DNA of 64,000 nt, from assembly GCF_964031165.1 (NCBI RefSeq), contig NZ_OZ035011.1:1044001-1108000 (forward strand), read 5' to 3'. A model generated the notes under the pieces. It searched no databases and had not been told where the DNA came from. It was given only the letters and a program-made list of their open reading frames with translations. Shown here piece after piece: positions 1 through 8,611 of this stretch. Numbering within the stretch: the stretch's first letter is position 1; each line of letters opens with the position of its first letter. This stretch comes from Rickettsiella endosymbiont of Rhagonycha lignosa. Lineage in GTDB: Bacteria > Pseudomonadota > Gammaproteobacteria > Diplorickettsiales > Diplorickettsiaceae. The position numbers and the translations under genes were made by a program.

Positions 1-268
1 ACTGCTCAGGGAGCTTGTATTTTTTACCGGTTAATGTCAAAAATCCAGGTTCTGTATTTTTATGGACAGGTTCGCTTGTAGCAATGCAATCTATATCATT
101 CACTGTCAAGCCAAGATAGCCTAGTGAACGTGCAATGAAGGATACTATTTCGCCTGAATCATGGCGCTTTTTCGTGAAACGTTCCTTCTCAAAAGCACCC
201 AACAACTTTCCATCTTTAACGATACACCAATTAGCATCATGTCCTCCAGAAATGCCTAAAATGATCAT
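1..268 (-). CDS. carbamoyltransferase, NodU/CmcH family (N-terminal fragment)
   Basis: Only the first 89 codons are inside the window; the gene runs off the left edge. The start reads MIILGISGGHDANWCIVKDG and continues with a segment containing EKERFTKKRHDSGE, which is the typical N-terminal block of NodU/CmcH O-carbamoyltransferases. The family moves a carbamoyl group from carbamoyl phosphate to a hydroxyl of a sugar or antibiotic. The ATG overlaps the TGA of the upstream glycosyltransferase by one base, so the two are probably translationally coupled and act on the same glycan or metabolite. The substrate cannot be told from this fragment. Confidence 0.85.
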   Translation of the reverse strand, partial: MIILGISGGHDANWCIVKDGKLLGAFEKERFTKKRHDSGEIVSFIARSLGYLGLTVNDIDCIATSEPVHKNTEPGFLTLTGKKYKLPEQ

Positions 269-1410
269 CAAAGAGCTCCTATAAAATAGTCAAGCGCATT
301 GAGACGATGCTGCCAAGTATTACTCTGCCTAAATTTATCCATATCCGCCTTGTCTTTTTCAGCGAAATTTTGTTTATGCGCTTTCGCAAGGCTCTGAGCA
401 ATTTCATCAAAGTTATTTCCTGTATAAACTTGTGGGTACCCGGTAATTTGCGTTAGATTTGGAGAAACTACCGGTAATCCCGCTGCTAAATATTCGAATA
501 CTTTTAGCGGGGAGCAAGCTAGTGTTAATTCATTCACTTTAAAGGGAATGATCCCAACATCAGATTTAATTAACCATTGCGCTAAATCCGTATGTAATAT
601 TTCAGGGAGCATTGTGACATTAGAATGAGAACCTAACTCTTCAGCTAACTTAACAGTATCAACCCCATCATTTTCATCAATAGTCGATGTTACAGCGCCA
701 ATGAAAGTAAAATTATATTTAGGAAACTTCCGTACCAAATATATGCTTAAATCCCAATCAAACCAGGATGGCCAAATTGCGCCGATATATAAAACATTTT
801 TACTGTTGTTATTAATTACCTTTTCATGTTTTGACTCATCGATTCTCTGTATGAATTGATTACTAACTGCATTTTCTAACAGTAATTTTGGTTTCTCTTT
901 CGGTAGTAAATTTATTAAATACTGGCTGATAGTAGTGATATGGGTGGCTGATTGTATGTATTGTTCTTCTACATATTTATCTCCCCATGGCTGAACAGAA
1001 AATGCTTCCCAATAGTCCATCTGATCATAAATAAATGGGATATTTTTTTTATTGATGAACTCTAGATATCCCAAGTATAAATCAACGGGATTATGCGCAC
1101 GTATATAATCTGGTTTAAAAGTGGCTGTTAACTCCTCTAATGAAGAAAAGGAATTATATTCATTTTCCGAAAAAGGTTTTAGACACCTTAGACAATTTCC
1201 AGATAAAACATATAAAGAAAGATTTTTATAAATATCGTTAGCATACCATTTGCTGACATTTTCTATATCGGTATCACTTGCACATACAAAAATTATTTGA
1301 CGGACTAGACCTAAATCCTCAACTAATAATTGATGCGGCCTATGTCCACCCCCTGCAATCCATAAGTGATAATAGCTTAAGACAAGTATCTTTTTTATAA
1401 CTAACTTCAT
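268..1410 (-). CDS. glycosyltransferase, GT4-like (GT-B fold)
   Basis: A 380-residue protein. The C-terminal half has the retaining GT4 donor-site signature: KSDVGIIPF, then SPLKVFEYLAAGLPVVSP around residues 315-335, with the conserved E-x7-E-type arrangement for nucleotide-sugar binding. The N-terminus (ILVLSYYHLWIAGGGHRPHQL) fits the first Rossmann beta-strand and glycine-rich loop. No signal peptide or membrane segment is seen, so it is probably cytoplasmic. It lies between an EamA permease and a carbamoyltransferase and overlaps the latter by one base. Donor and acceptor are unknown; the nearby wecB makes UDP-ManNAc a possible but unproven donor. Confidence 0.85.
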   Translation of the reverse strand: MKLVIKKILVLSYYHLWIAGGGHRPHQLLVEDLGLVRQIIFVCASDTDIENVSKWYANDIYKNLSLYVLSGNCLRCLKPFSENEYNSFSSLEELTATFKPDYIRAHNPVDLYLGYLEFINKKNIPFIYDQMDYWEAFSVQPWGDKYVEEQYIQSATHITTISQYLINLLPKEKPKLLLENAVSNQFIQRIDESKHEKVINNNSKNVLYIGAIWPSWFDWDLSIYLVRKFPKYNFTFIGAVTSTIDENDGVDTVKLAEELGSHSNVTMLPEILHTDLAQWLIKSDVGIIPFKVNELTLACSPLKVFEYLAAGLPVVSPNLTQITGYPQVYTGNNFDEIAQSLAKAHKQNFAEKDKADMDKFRQSNTWQHRLNALDYFIGAL

Positions 1411-1478
1411 ATAAATGTTCCATCCTGGAAAAGTTACTTAGGCTGTAATTTACAAGAATCTAACTAACAAGCAAAGCA

Positions 1479-2330
1479 TTATTTTTTTTTATTTTGGTAG
1501 CTAACCAGAGAGAGTGTACTAGCGATAATTAAAAAAACACCTACAAAAGCTATTGATTTTGGCATTTCTGACCAAATAATAAATCCAAAAAGTACCGTCC
1601 AAATAAGAGAAGTATAACCTAATGGGGCGACAAGATAAGAAGGGGCATCTCTATAAGATTGCGTCATAAGTAGTTGACCTAAACAATCACCAATCCCTAG
1701 CAAAATTAATAGCAATAGATCGTACACGCTTGGAGTGGTCCAGTGTATCGGTAAAATAGGAAATAAAGCCGCAGTGGTTATTAGGGTGTAATAAAAAGTA
1801 GTGGTAATACTATTTTCATATTTTCCAATATAACGAATAGTAATCAAAGCTAATGCGGTAAATATCGCGCTTAACAAAGCAAATATTGAGTTTAACTGCA
1901 AAATGCTTGCGCTGCTACGTACAACCATAAGCGCACCAATTAATCCAACCAAAACACAACTCCCACCTTTAAAACCAACCCTTTCTTTCAAAAGAATCGA
2001 TGAAAAAATAATCACAAATAGAGGAACCGAGAACAAAGTTGCAGTAACATCGGCAATGGGTAACTTAGAAAGTGCAGTATAGAAAAAAAACATAGCACTC
2101 AACCCTAAAAAAGCATGCAAGAAATGCCACTTAAGGTGAGAGCTTGTATATTTAATTTGTTTTTTAGATAGAATTCCCAAGCACATAATGACAGCAATGG
2201 CGTTTCTAAAAAATATAATCTCAGTAATTCCATACGTTGCGCTTGTCCATTTAACTAATACAGAAGTAAGAGATACAAAAAAAACAGCAGTTAACATATA
2301 TACTACTGCAATTAGCGACTTTTTTTCCAT
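1479..2330 (-). CDS. EamA/DMT-superfamily permease
   Basis: About 283 residues with roughly ten hydrophobic helices in two EamA halves, typical of drug/metabolite transporters of the RhaT/YdcZ type. The reading frame extends six codons upstream to a TTG, but the ATG giving MEKKSLIAVVYMLTAVFFVS is the more natural start. It is an inner-membrane protein that would carry a small metabolite or sugar-like compound. It sits 41 bp downstream of wecB in a same-strand run with glycan-modifying genes, so export or import of a pathway intermediate is possible. The substrate cannot be inferred from sequence. Confidence 0.85.
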   Translation of the reverse strand: MEKKSLIAVVYMLTAVFFVSLTSVLVKWTSATYGITEIIFFRNAIAVIMCLGILSKKQIKYTSSHLKWHFLHAFLGLSAMFFFYTALSKLPIADVTATLFSVPLFVIIFSSILLKERVGFKGGSCVLVGLIGALMVVRSSASILQLNSIFALLSAIFTALALITIRYIGKYENSITTTFYYTLITTAALFPILPIHWTTPSVYDLLLLILLGIGDCLGQLLMTQSYRDAPSYLVAPLGYTSLIWTVLFGFIIWSEMPKSIAFVGVFLIIASTLSLVSYQNKKK

Positions 2331-2371
2331 GGATATAGTATCGCGCAAGTTTGTAATTTTAAAAGCTATTG

Positions 2372-3562
2372 TTACGTGATGGAATATACTGCTCGCTGTG
2401 ATTTCGCATCAAGATTAATCATGGCGCTGAAATCATATTGATCTTTTATAATATTTTTTAAGGTATTAACAATCCGTTGGCTAGCCTTTCCATCGCCAAA
2501 GGGATTTTGTAAAAAGCTCGTCTTATTATAATACGTTTCATCTTCTAATAACTTTATCGCCTCGGCATATATTCTTTTTTGACAGGTTCCGACCAATTTT
2601 ATAGTACCCGTAAGCAACGCTTCATGTCTTTCTGTATTATCGCGCATAACCAGTACAGGCTTTCCTAAACTAGGCGCCTCTTCTTGTATCCCACCTGAAT
2701 CTGTCAATATCAAGTAAGACTTTTTCATCAAGAAAACAAATGATAAATAATCTTGGGGTTCTATTAAGAACATATTTTTTTTATTTCCTAAAGTTTCTCG
2801 CACATAGTGGTTAACGGCAGGATTTGGATGAACCGGATATATCACCTCAACATCATCGCGCGCACCTAACAAAGCAATCGCCTCACAAATAGATTTAAAT
2901 TTTTTGATATTATTTTCTCTCCGATGTCCGGTTATCAAAATCAGTTTTTTCTGATTATTCAAATAAGAAAATTTGGCATGTAAACTAGCATGTAACTCAC
3001 GCTCATTTTCTATCCTCCGTACAACATATATTAAAGCATCAATAACCGTATTCCCTGTAACAATGATTTTTTTATGCTCAATACCCTCTCGTAACAAATT
3101 CATCTTCGCATTTTCTGTTGGGGCAAAGTGTATGTCCGCTATGGCTGTCGTGAGTTTCCTATTTATTTCTTCTGGCCATGGAGAATACATATCTCCGCTG
3201 CGTAAGCCTGCCTCAACATGAACAACAGGTATTTTTTCATAAAATGCGGCCAATGAAGCAGCAAATGTTGTCGATGTATCACCATGCACAATGACTTTAT
3301 CCGGCATACAATCTCTTAAAACTATTCTGAGTTTATTAAGCACATTGACTGTTATATCGGTGAGATTTTGACTGATTTTCATTAAATCCAAATCATAGTT
3401 TGGCTTTATTTGAAAAAGATCTAGAACTTGATCAAGCATGCCTCGATGCTGTGCCGTTACACAAGTCATGGAGTTACTTCCAAACTCCGTTGCTAAAGCT
3501 TTCACAACAGGAGCCATTTTTATTGCTTCCGGACGTGTCCCAAATATAGAAAGAATTTTCAT
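2372..3562 (-). CDS. wecB: UDP-N-acetylglucosamine 2-epimerase (non-hydrolysing)
   Basis: A 396-residue protein, close to the usual 370-400. It begins MKILSIFGTRPEAIKMAPVV, the hallmark N-terminus of the bacterial UDP-GlcNAc 2-epimerase. Further conserved blocks are VHGDTSTTFA, HVEAGLRSGD, ITGHRRENN and LTDSGGIQEEAPSLGKPVLVMRDNTERHE. The enzyme converts UDP-GlcNAc to UDP-ManNAc for enterobacterial common antigen, capsule or other surface glycans. Its ATG overlaps the stop of the Rsm22-like gene by 4 bp, indicating co-transcription. No ManNAc dehydrogenase (wecC) is in the window, so the end product is unresolved. Confidence 0.95.
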   Translation of the reverse strand: MKILSIFGTRPEAIKMAPVVKALATEFGSNSMTCVTAQHRGMLDQVLDLFQIKPNYDLDLMKISQNLTDITVNVLNKLRIVLRDCMPDKVIVHGDTSTTFAASLAAFYEKIPVVHVEAGLRSGDMYSPWPEEINRKLTTAIADIHFAPTENAKMNLLREGIEHKKIIVTGNTVIDALIYVVRRIENERELHASLHAKFSYLNNQKKLILITGHRRENNIKKFKSICEAIALLGARDDVEVIYPVHPNPAVNHYVRETLGNKKNMFLIEPQDYLSFVFLMKKSYLILTDSGGIQEEAPSLGKPVLVMRDNTERHEALLTGTIKLVGTCQKRIYAEAIKLLEDETYYNKTSFLQNPFGDGKASQRIVNTLKNIIKDQYDFSAMINLDAKSQRAVYSIT

Positions 3563-4587
3563 CGTGGTATCTCTAAGGCTTCACCCCATTTCATTTTTTT
3601 AGCTGTCTTAAAGACACTACCTTGTTTACGACTAATAGTTATTTTTTTTATATTATCTGATGCACAAACATCAAATAGAATGTGACCTGAATGTTTTGAA
3701 GGGGACTTTAAAATCCGATCTCCTTCTCTATCGACAACTTCTTTTGTAATAATTAAATAAGAATAGGGTTCATCTTCATAACCAAGAGTTCCTTTTTTAA
3801 GGGATTTCTGCCAAAAAGATCTTTCAATCCGCTCAGCAAAATGACACCAATCATCATTATTATTGTGTATTGGGCACCTTCCATGATGTGAACAAGGTGC
3901 CGCTATAAATCCTCCCTTTGATAGAAAAAAGTCACGAGCCTCCATGCAATTACTAAATCCTCTTGGAGTTCCAGGCTCAATAATAACTATTGCTTGATTG
4001 GCTAACACCCATACTTTCTCAAAAAGGGTTTGTCTCAAATCTTTCTGTTGCTCTATAAGGAAATAAGAGAGAGTTACCAGATCGTGGGAAGGCAGCTCAA
4101 GATTTTTATCAATGTTCATATGCTTCCAATTAACTCGCTGCCAAAATGGGTTGGTACTATAACCAGCTACTTTTTGAGCAAGTTTAATCATTGCTGCGTC
4201 TTGATCAAGCGCACTCACCTTACTAAGGTTTGTGTTTTCCATTGCTGCCCATAAAACAGCTCCTGTTCCTGTACCAAGATCAAGAATACTTTCAATTTTT
4301 TTGGATAGCTTAAAAGAAAAAATTTGCTTTAATATTTTATTCGCTACTGCAAAGGTTGCGGGCATACGAGTTCGTAAATAAGCGGCAAGCTCCACTTGAA
4401 TTGACAACAAAAAAGTGGGAAGTCCCATGGACAAATTTTTTTTTCTTAAAGTAGTATGCTTTAATCCTGCATACATTTTTTGGAGATTTTTATATGCTTC
4501 CGCCAACTCTATATGGCTATAAGCCATATCACCTTCAGCCATGGTTTTTTCTATAGCGGCTAATAACTCAAAATCGGTCTTATTCAT
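3559..4587 (-). CDS. Rsm22-like SAM-dependent methyltransferase
   Basis: A 342-residue protein. A class I methyltransferase fold shows as ESILDLGTGTGAVLWAA (SAM-binding motif I, about residues 97-113) and VSALDQDAAMI (motif II). The later block IEPGTPRGFSNCMEARDFF, then CSHHGRCPI and DDWCHF, supplies the cysteines that form an iron-sulfur-type site in the Rsm22/METTL17 family linked to small ribosomal subunit maturation. It would act on the ribosome in the cytoplasm. Its gene opens the run that leads into wecB with a 4-bp overlap, an unusual pairing of translation and glycan functions. The activity of bacterial Rsm22 is not well defined. Confidence 0.8.
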   Translation of the reverse strand: MNKTDFELLAAIEKTMAEGDMAYSHIELAEAYKNLQKMYAGLKHTTLRKKNLSMGLPTFLLSIQVELAAYLRTRMPATFAVANKILKQIFSFKLSKKIESILDLGTGTGAVLWAAMENTNLSKVSALDQDAAMIKLAQKVAGYSTNPFWQRVNWKHMNIDKNLELPSHDLVTLSYFLIEQQKDLRQTLFEKVWVLANQAIVIIEPGTPRGFSNCMEARDFFLSKGGFIAAPCSHHGRCPIHNNNDDWCHFAERIERSFWQKSLKKGTLGYEDEPYSYLIITKEVVDREGDRILKSPSKHSGHILFDVCASDNIKKITISRKQGSVFKTAKKMKWGEALEIPR

Positions 4588-4658
4588 TTTCAGGGGAAAT
4601 CCATTTAAGAATATTAATGGTAAAAATAGGGCTGAAAAATATAAAGAGAAATCTAATT

Positions 4659-5843
4659 TCAGTAAGCAAAAGCTCTGCTTTGGACAGGAACCTCGATATC
4701 CGGCGATAAAAGATCATGATCCCAATCTTCTGCATCACTCCTCCTACTTGGCCTGCTCGTTTCACTGTTTGAGCGGATATGAGAAGGATCTAATATATAC
4801 GATTGATAATGCGCATCTACTTTTTTTAACCACTCTGCTATACAATTTGTTATAAATGGAATATAGAAACTACCCATAGAAATACCACTTGAAATAGCCA
4901 GAGTAAACGCCAACCCATATGCTATATCATCCGTCATAAACGATTCAACTTTTTTTGATGCTCTAGCTGTTGCATATGAGGTTTGAAATGCTTCAATGCT
5001 AGCAGCAGTGGTCCATGTTACTTGCATAGCAATAATTACTGCGGGTGGAACCAGCTTAGCCAACCTATAACAAATAGTACTTTGAGTATAAGATCCATTA
5101 CCATCTTCTAAGCTTTCAGTCGTATTTTTCGAGAAAAAGTGTGCTTTCAAAGAACCCCAGCAATTGCCCATGCCAGCAGTACCAGAGCCTATTTGTTTAA
5201 ATGGAAAAAGAGTAGCTAACCGTCTAATAATGTTAAAGTTATCAATTTTTTTTCCATAGCTTGACAAAACAGTGGGGGCATCAGAATAGTTATATGTGAG
5301 TATGGCCATCGTAAATGCAATGAGTGACATCGGAATAGCATATTTTCTACCTGATGATTTCTCATCACCAGTCGCCATTTCTATCGAAAGTATTTGCACT
5401 CCCATATTTGCTAAGGCAGCTACAAAATTAATGCTACTTCCTAACGTCCCCAAATTTCTCTCAAAAAAACCTAGTTTAACATCTACCTCAGCCATCACAA
5501 TTTCAAAATGATCGTACTTCCCCAAATTCTTTCTATTTTTAGGCGGATCAATTTTTTCAGGCCAATTAAAACAGGGATCTTGACTTAAAATATTTTCAAT
5601 ATGTTCTTTAAGGACAGCGGAAATATAAGACCGCCAATTTATCTCAATATCTTCCTTTTTCTTTTCTATGAGTGGTAGTTCTTCCTCTTTTTTATCAAAA
5701 AACGAGTTGCTTCCAACACCCGATATACGCATTTTGGTTCTTATTTTAGGAAATAAGTCAAAATTACCAAGCTCTGTGATTAGTAGCTGAGATAATTTAC
5801 CTTTGGAATTATATCTGACTAGAATAGAATATGTGAGCTGCAC
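4659..5843 (-). CDS. hypothetical multi-pass membrane protein
   Basis: No family recognised. The 394-residue protein starts at GTG, supported by an AAAGGTG Shine-Dalgarno five bases upstream. The first ~150 residues are charged and soluble-looking (a KKEEELPLIEKKKEDIEINW patch). About five hydrophobic segments follow, around residues 150-185, 270-300 and 315-350, each near Gly/Ser/Thr-rich helices. The last ~45 residues are polar and rich in Ser, Arg and Asp. This soluble head, membrane core and polar tail resemble other unknown proteins in the window (46.8 and 48.2 kb). A secreted, host-membrane-inserted effector is possible, but nothing here proves it. No PmrA-like box was found upstream. 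Confidence 0.55.
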   Translation of the reverse strand: MQLTYSILVRYNSKGKLSQLLITELGNFDLFPKIRTKMRISGVGSNSFFDKKEEELPLIEKKKEDIEINWRSYISAVLKEHIENILSQDPCFNWPEKIDPPKNRKNLGKYDHFEIVMAEVDVKLGFFERNLGTLGSSINFVAALANMGVQILSIEMATGDEKSSGRKYAIPMSLIAFTMAILTYNYSDAPTVLSSYGKKIDNFNIIRRLATLFPFKQIGSGTAGMGNCWGSLKAHFFSKNTTESLEDGNGSYTQSTICYRLAKLVPPAVIIAMQVTWTTAASIEAFQTSYATARASKKVESFMTDDIAYGLAFTLAISSGISMGSFYIPFITNCIAEWLKKVDAHYQSYILDPSHIRSNSETSRPSRRSDAEDWDHDLLSPDIEVPVQSRAFAY

Positions 5844-5948
5844 TGGACACCTTTCGTTTTAGTTATACAATGAACGAATCCCTGGCGAATGAATGTTAAA
5901 TTTTTTATTACAATTTCAAAAAGATAAAATGCAATCAGGTAATATACT

Positions 5949-6684
5949 ATGAACCAATATAGAAAAAACTACAAACAAAAAATCAAATTCATGTCTGCTA
6001 GTTGTTCTTCAATTTTTAGTAAAACATAATTTGATACGCAACCACAAATATCTTCAGTAATAAAAAAATCCATGAATGAAGCAAATATTCATGTAGAAGA
6101 TAACAATGGACTCTCTGTATTACATAGTGCATGTAACAATGGCAATGTAGAAATAATAAGGTTGCTTTAGCTAAGGGGGCTAAGATCAATGCCGTTAGCA
6201 GCGTGAGTGGTGCAACTCCACTTCATTGTGCTTGCCTTGGGCTTCCACCTAATTTTGTGCGTAATATTGAAGCTGTAAAACTACTTATAGAAAAAGGAGG
6301 CGATGTTAATGCAATAAACAATAGACAGGCCAAACCATTGGCAATAGCAAATAGAAACGTCGAATTAGTAAAGCTACTTACTCCTCATATGTTGATAAAA
6401 GACGCAATACAAGAAAAGCCTGACTGCTTAAAAAATAAAGATGAATTGTCACTTTTTTGGGATGAAAGTCTAAAAAAATCAATTTCCTGCTAAAAGCACT
6501 ACCTTACCAACTGAGAGAAGCTATTTTTAATAAAATAACTTCAGAACAAAAAGATCTAACCTTGAGCCGTTTAGTATTTCAGTTTTTCAAACCAGCAACT
6601 ATAGAACGTAATATTTTAGAGTCTAACAAAACTACATCAAAGCTTGCATACCTTGCAGAATCTTCACGGTGTGTAATATTGTAA
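5949..6684 (+). pseudogene. ankyrin-repeat protein, decayed
   Basis: Three consecutive frames together spell an ankyrin protein. Frame one starts at ATG 5949, has an in-frame TAA at 6027-6029, then reads DNNGLSVLHSACNNGNVEIIRLL. Loss of one T in the run near 6165-6168 moves the text to a second frame that continues LAKGAKINAVSSVSGATPLH, with the repeat units LLIEKGGDVNAINNRQAKPL and NVELVKLL. A second shift near 6483 leads to a third frame (FLLKALPYQLREAIFNKI) that ends at the TAA 6682-6684. At least one stop and two frameshifts make a working product unlikely. The remnant carries about three ankyrin units and a helical C-terminus. Confidence 0.75.
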
Positions 6685-6697
6685 ATATTTCTGTAAC

Positions 6698-6775
6698 TTA
6701 TTTTTTAAACCTGACTTCAGGATGGTGAGGTTTATGTGACACTTCCTACTCTTACCTGAACGACTCTCTTCCTAT
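6698..6775 (+). repeat. 3' tail repeat, copy A (hairpin-containing)
   Basis: This segment just after the ankyrin pseudogene resembles 7229-7315, just after the next gene. Shared words include TTATTTTTTAA, CTTCAG, TTATGT and TTCCTA, followed by CTTACCTGAAC versus CTTATTTGAAC. It contains a hairpin with arms AAACCT (6707-6712) and AGGTTT (6728-6733). The function is unknown. Confidence 0.5.
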
Positions 6776-6805
6776 TTAATAAACTGTTAAGAATAAATCT
6801 ATAAG
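6775..6805 (+). promoter_or_regulatory. PmrA-box-like direct repeat with -10
   Basis: Half-sites TTTAATAAA and GTTAAGAAT start at 6775 and 6786, 11 bp apart. TATAAG (6800-6805) lies 14 bp after the start of the second half-site. This fits the cTTAATATT-N2-cTTAATATT element known for PmrA in Legionella and Coxiella. The box ends 43 bp before the next ATG. Confidence 0.5.
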
Positions 6806-6836
6806 ATAAATTTTCTATTTATAATTGGATTAAAAT

Positions 6837-7229
6837 ATGAAACAAGAAATCATTGAAAAATTAAAATATATAATAACTTATTTAGGCTTAGGTAATACAA
6901 AAGAAGTAAGAAATTTTTTAAAAAACTTGGAGACCAATTCTTCTTCAGATAGCCTGTCAACAGAAGATACAGAAAAATTTGAAACTTTAATTGATAAAAA
7001 AACACTCGAGCTCTTAAGTAAGAACGTTATCCATAATGATCAATATGGGAAAAAATTTTTTAAACACATTGACGAAATAGGATGTCAAAATATAAAAGCA
7101 TTATTGTCAGAAAAGATTTCGCTTAATAAATCGTCAAGCACTCATAAATTTTTTAATATCCCTGAAGGGGCTGATGAACCTATAGATTTAAGCCATACAG
7201 GCCCATTTGGGTTTTCTATAAAAGCATAA
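6837..7229 (+). CDS. hypothetical small protein
   Basis: No family recognised. The 130-residue protein is hydrophilic and rich in Lys, Ser and Glu, with helical N-terminal stretches (IIEKLKYIITYLGL) and no signal peptide or membrane segment. Its start is supported by a PmrA-box-like promoter 43 bp upstream with a well-placed TATAAG. It lies in an accessory island between an ankyrin pseudogene and a truncated phosphorelay gene, and its 3' flank resembles the flank of that pseudogene. A small secreted effector under PmrA-type control is a reasonable guess from the promoter only. Confidence 0.5.
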   Translation: MKQEIIEKLKYIITYLGLGNTKEVRNFLKNLETNSSSDSLSTEDTEKFETLIDKKTLELLSKNVIHNDQYGKKFFKHIDEIGCQNIKALLSEKISLNKSSSTHKFFNIPEGADEPIDLSHTGPFGFSIKA

Positions 7230-7315
7230 TTATTTTTTAATCCTCGCTTCAGCGACTTATTTAGCGAGGGTTATGTAACGTTTCCTAATCTTATTTGAAC
7301 AATTTTTTTCATATT
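7229..7315 (+). repeat. 3' tail repeat, copy B (hairpin-containing)
   Basis: Second copy of the segment at 6698-6775, starting at the stop codon of the small unknown gene. Its hairpin has arms CCTCGC (7242-7247) and GCGAGG (7264-7269). The arm sequence differs from copy A while pairing is kept, which suggests the structure rather than the sequence is conserved. Confidence 0.5.
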
Positions 7316-7323
7316 TCCCTACT

Positions 7324-7521
7324 TTACCCCCGAAACGGTAAAGGCGTATTCGCAGTGAATTCTGCATCGTTAATTAATTGTGACTCCCATTGTTGTTCTA
7401 TAGTGGTTTGTGTGATGTATCCTGCACCTTGACTTGCCTTTTTGCTTTGATGATATTCATCTGAAACTTGTTTTGGCTGGATCGAGAAACTGCATCTCAC
7501 TCGATCTGAAATCTCTGCGAT
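7324..7521 (-). pseudogene. C-terminal coding fragment of an unknown protein
   Basis: An open frame of about 65 codons lies between two TAA codons and has no start. It reads IAEISDRVRCSFSIQPKQV, then a middle rich in Lys, Ser and Gln, and ends NDAEFTANTPLPFRG. The composition looks like real protein rather than noise. It is probably the surviving tail of a degraded gene; the family is not recognised. Confidence 0.35.
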
Positions 7522-7582
7522 TTAAAAATTGGCTTATTTCAAAAATTCATTTATTTATTTAGCAAATATTTTTATTATTAGA

Positions 7583-8431
7583 TTATTTAATATAATTCTC
7601 ACATACTGTTTTTGTAGCTTCCATTTCTTGAATCAATTGTCGATAAAGCTTATTAGTTTGTCTATTGGGACCATTTTCGCGTATGTAATCATCTATCTGC
7701 TTACATGCTTGCTCTAAACGTTTGGCTCCACAATAGCTAGCCCCACCTTGTCTTTTATGTGCAATCTCACGTATAGCTTGCCAGTTTGCTGATTTATGTA
7801 ATTCTGGTAGTTCGAGCAAATCTTTTTTTAAACCAAGCACCATTAAATGAATACAGTCTTTAATCAATTCTTCATCTTTTAATATGGCTTTCATCGCATC
7901 AATGTCTAAGACCGCTCCGGAGATTGGCCGTATTTTACTGGCAGAAGAAATTTGATTGACATGAGTATCTGGGATAAAAGTTTTTAATAACTCTTTAGCC
8001 GTTTCTTTTTTTAAAGGTTTCAATATAACGGTGTTCATGCCAGCATCTAAACAACTTTGTCTATTCTCAACATCAATATTTGCTGTTAATCCAACAATAG
8101 GTGTAGTATCAGTTCGTTGCCATTGTTGTAATCGGATGCGGCGTGCCAAGGCAATACCATCTATATGAGGTAACCCAATGTCCATTAAAATAAGCTGGTA
8201 ATCTTTATTTTGAATGTTTTCTAAAGCAGTTTTTGCATCTGGCGCGATATCAATCGCACAATCTAATTCGGTTAAAATGCTTTGCGCGATTTTTGCAGCC
8301 AATTTATCATCTTCAACCAATAAAATCCTTCGTTGGTCAGCATTCACACCTTGATGGCTTACGGCAATGTTTGGCATACTTTCCAAAGTATTTTTAAATA
8401 TCTCGTTTTGTTTATCTTTTGATAGACCCAT
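7583..8431 (-). CDS. REC-HPt protein, truncated remnant of a BarA/LetS-type hybrid sensor kinase
   Basis: A receiver domain (ILLVEDD, phosphoacceptor Asp84 in ILMDIGLP, Lys138 in ILKPL) is followed by a histidine-phosphotransfer domain with His225 in AHKRQGGASYCG, a block typical of BarA/GacS/LetS kinases. The apparent start lies inside the ATP-binding G1 box of a lost kinase domain. Upstream bases in another frame read DVIEIKVRDTG, and the annotated frame continues MGLSKDKQNEIF, so together they spell one HATPase motif broken by a single-base loss. Further upstream there is a stop and no kinase. The REC-HPt part could still relay phosphate, but the sensor and kinase are gone. In Legionella and Coxiella the GacS-type relay controls the shift between replicative and transmissive forms. 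Confidence 0.75.
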   Translation of the reverse strand: MGLSKDKQNEIFKNTLESMPNIAVSHQGVNADQRRILLVEDDKLAAKIAQSILTELDCAIDIAPDAKTALENIQNKDYQLILMDIGLPHIDGIALARRIRLQQWQRTDTTPIVGLTANIDVENRQSCLDAGMNTVILKPLKKETAKELLKTFIPDTHVNQISSASKIRPISGAVLDIDAMKAILKDEELIKDCIHLMVLGLKKDLLELPELHKSANWQAIREIAHKRQGGASYCGAKRLEQACKQIDDYIRENGPNRQTNKLYRQLIQEMEATKTVCENYIK

Positions 8432-8611
8432 CCAGTATCACGAACTTTTATCTCTATCACGTCATATTATATACCAAATTAAAAAATATAATCCTAAAGA
8501 CTTACCGTTTATTATTTAAATTTTTTATTAAAAAGTTTATTCGAAATTAAAAAAACTATCAAAAGATAATTATATGTCTTTTCAGACAATCATTGGTTAA
8601 AATCCTGGCTA

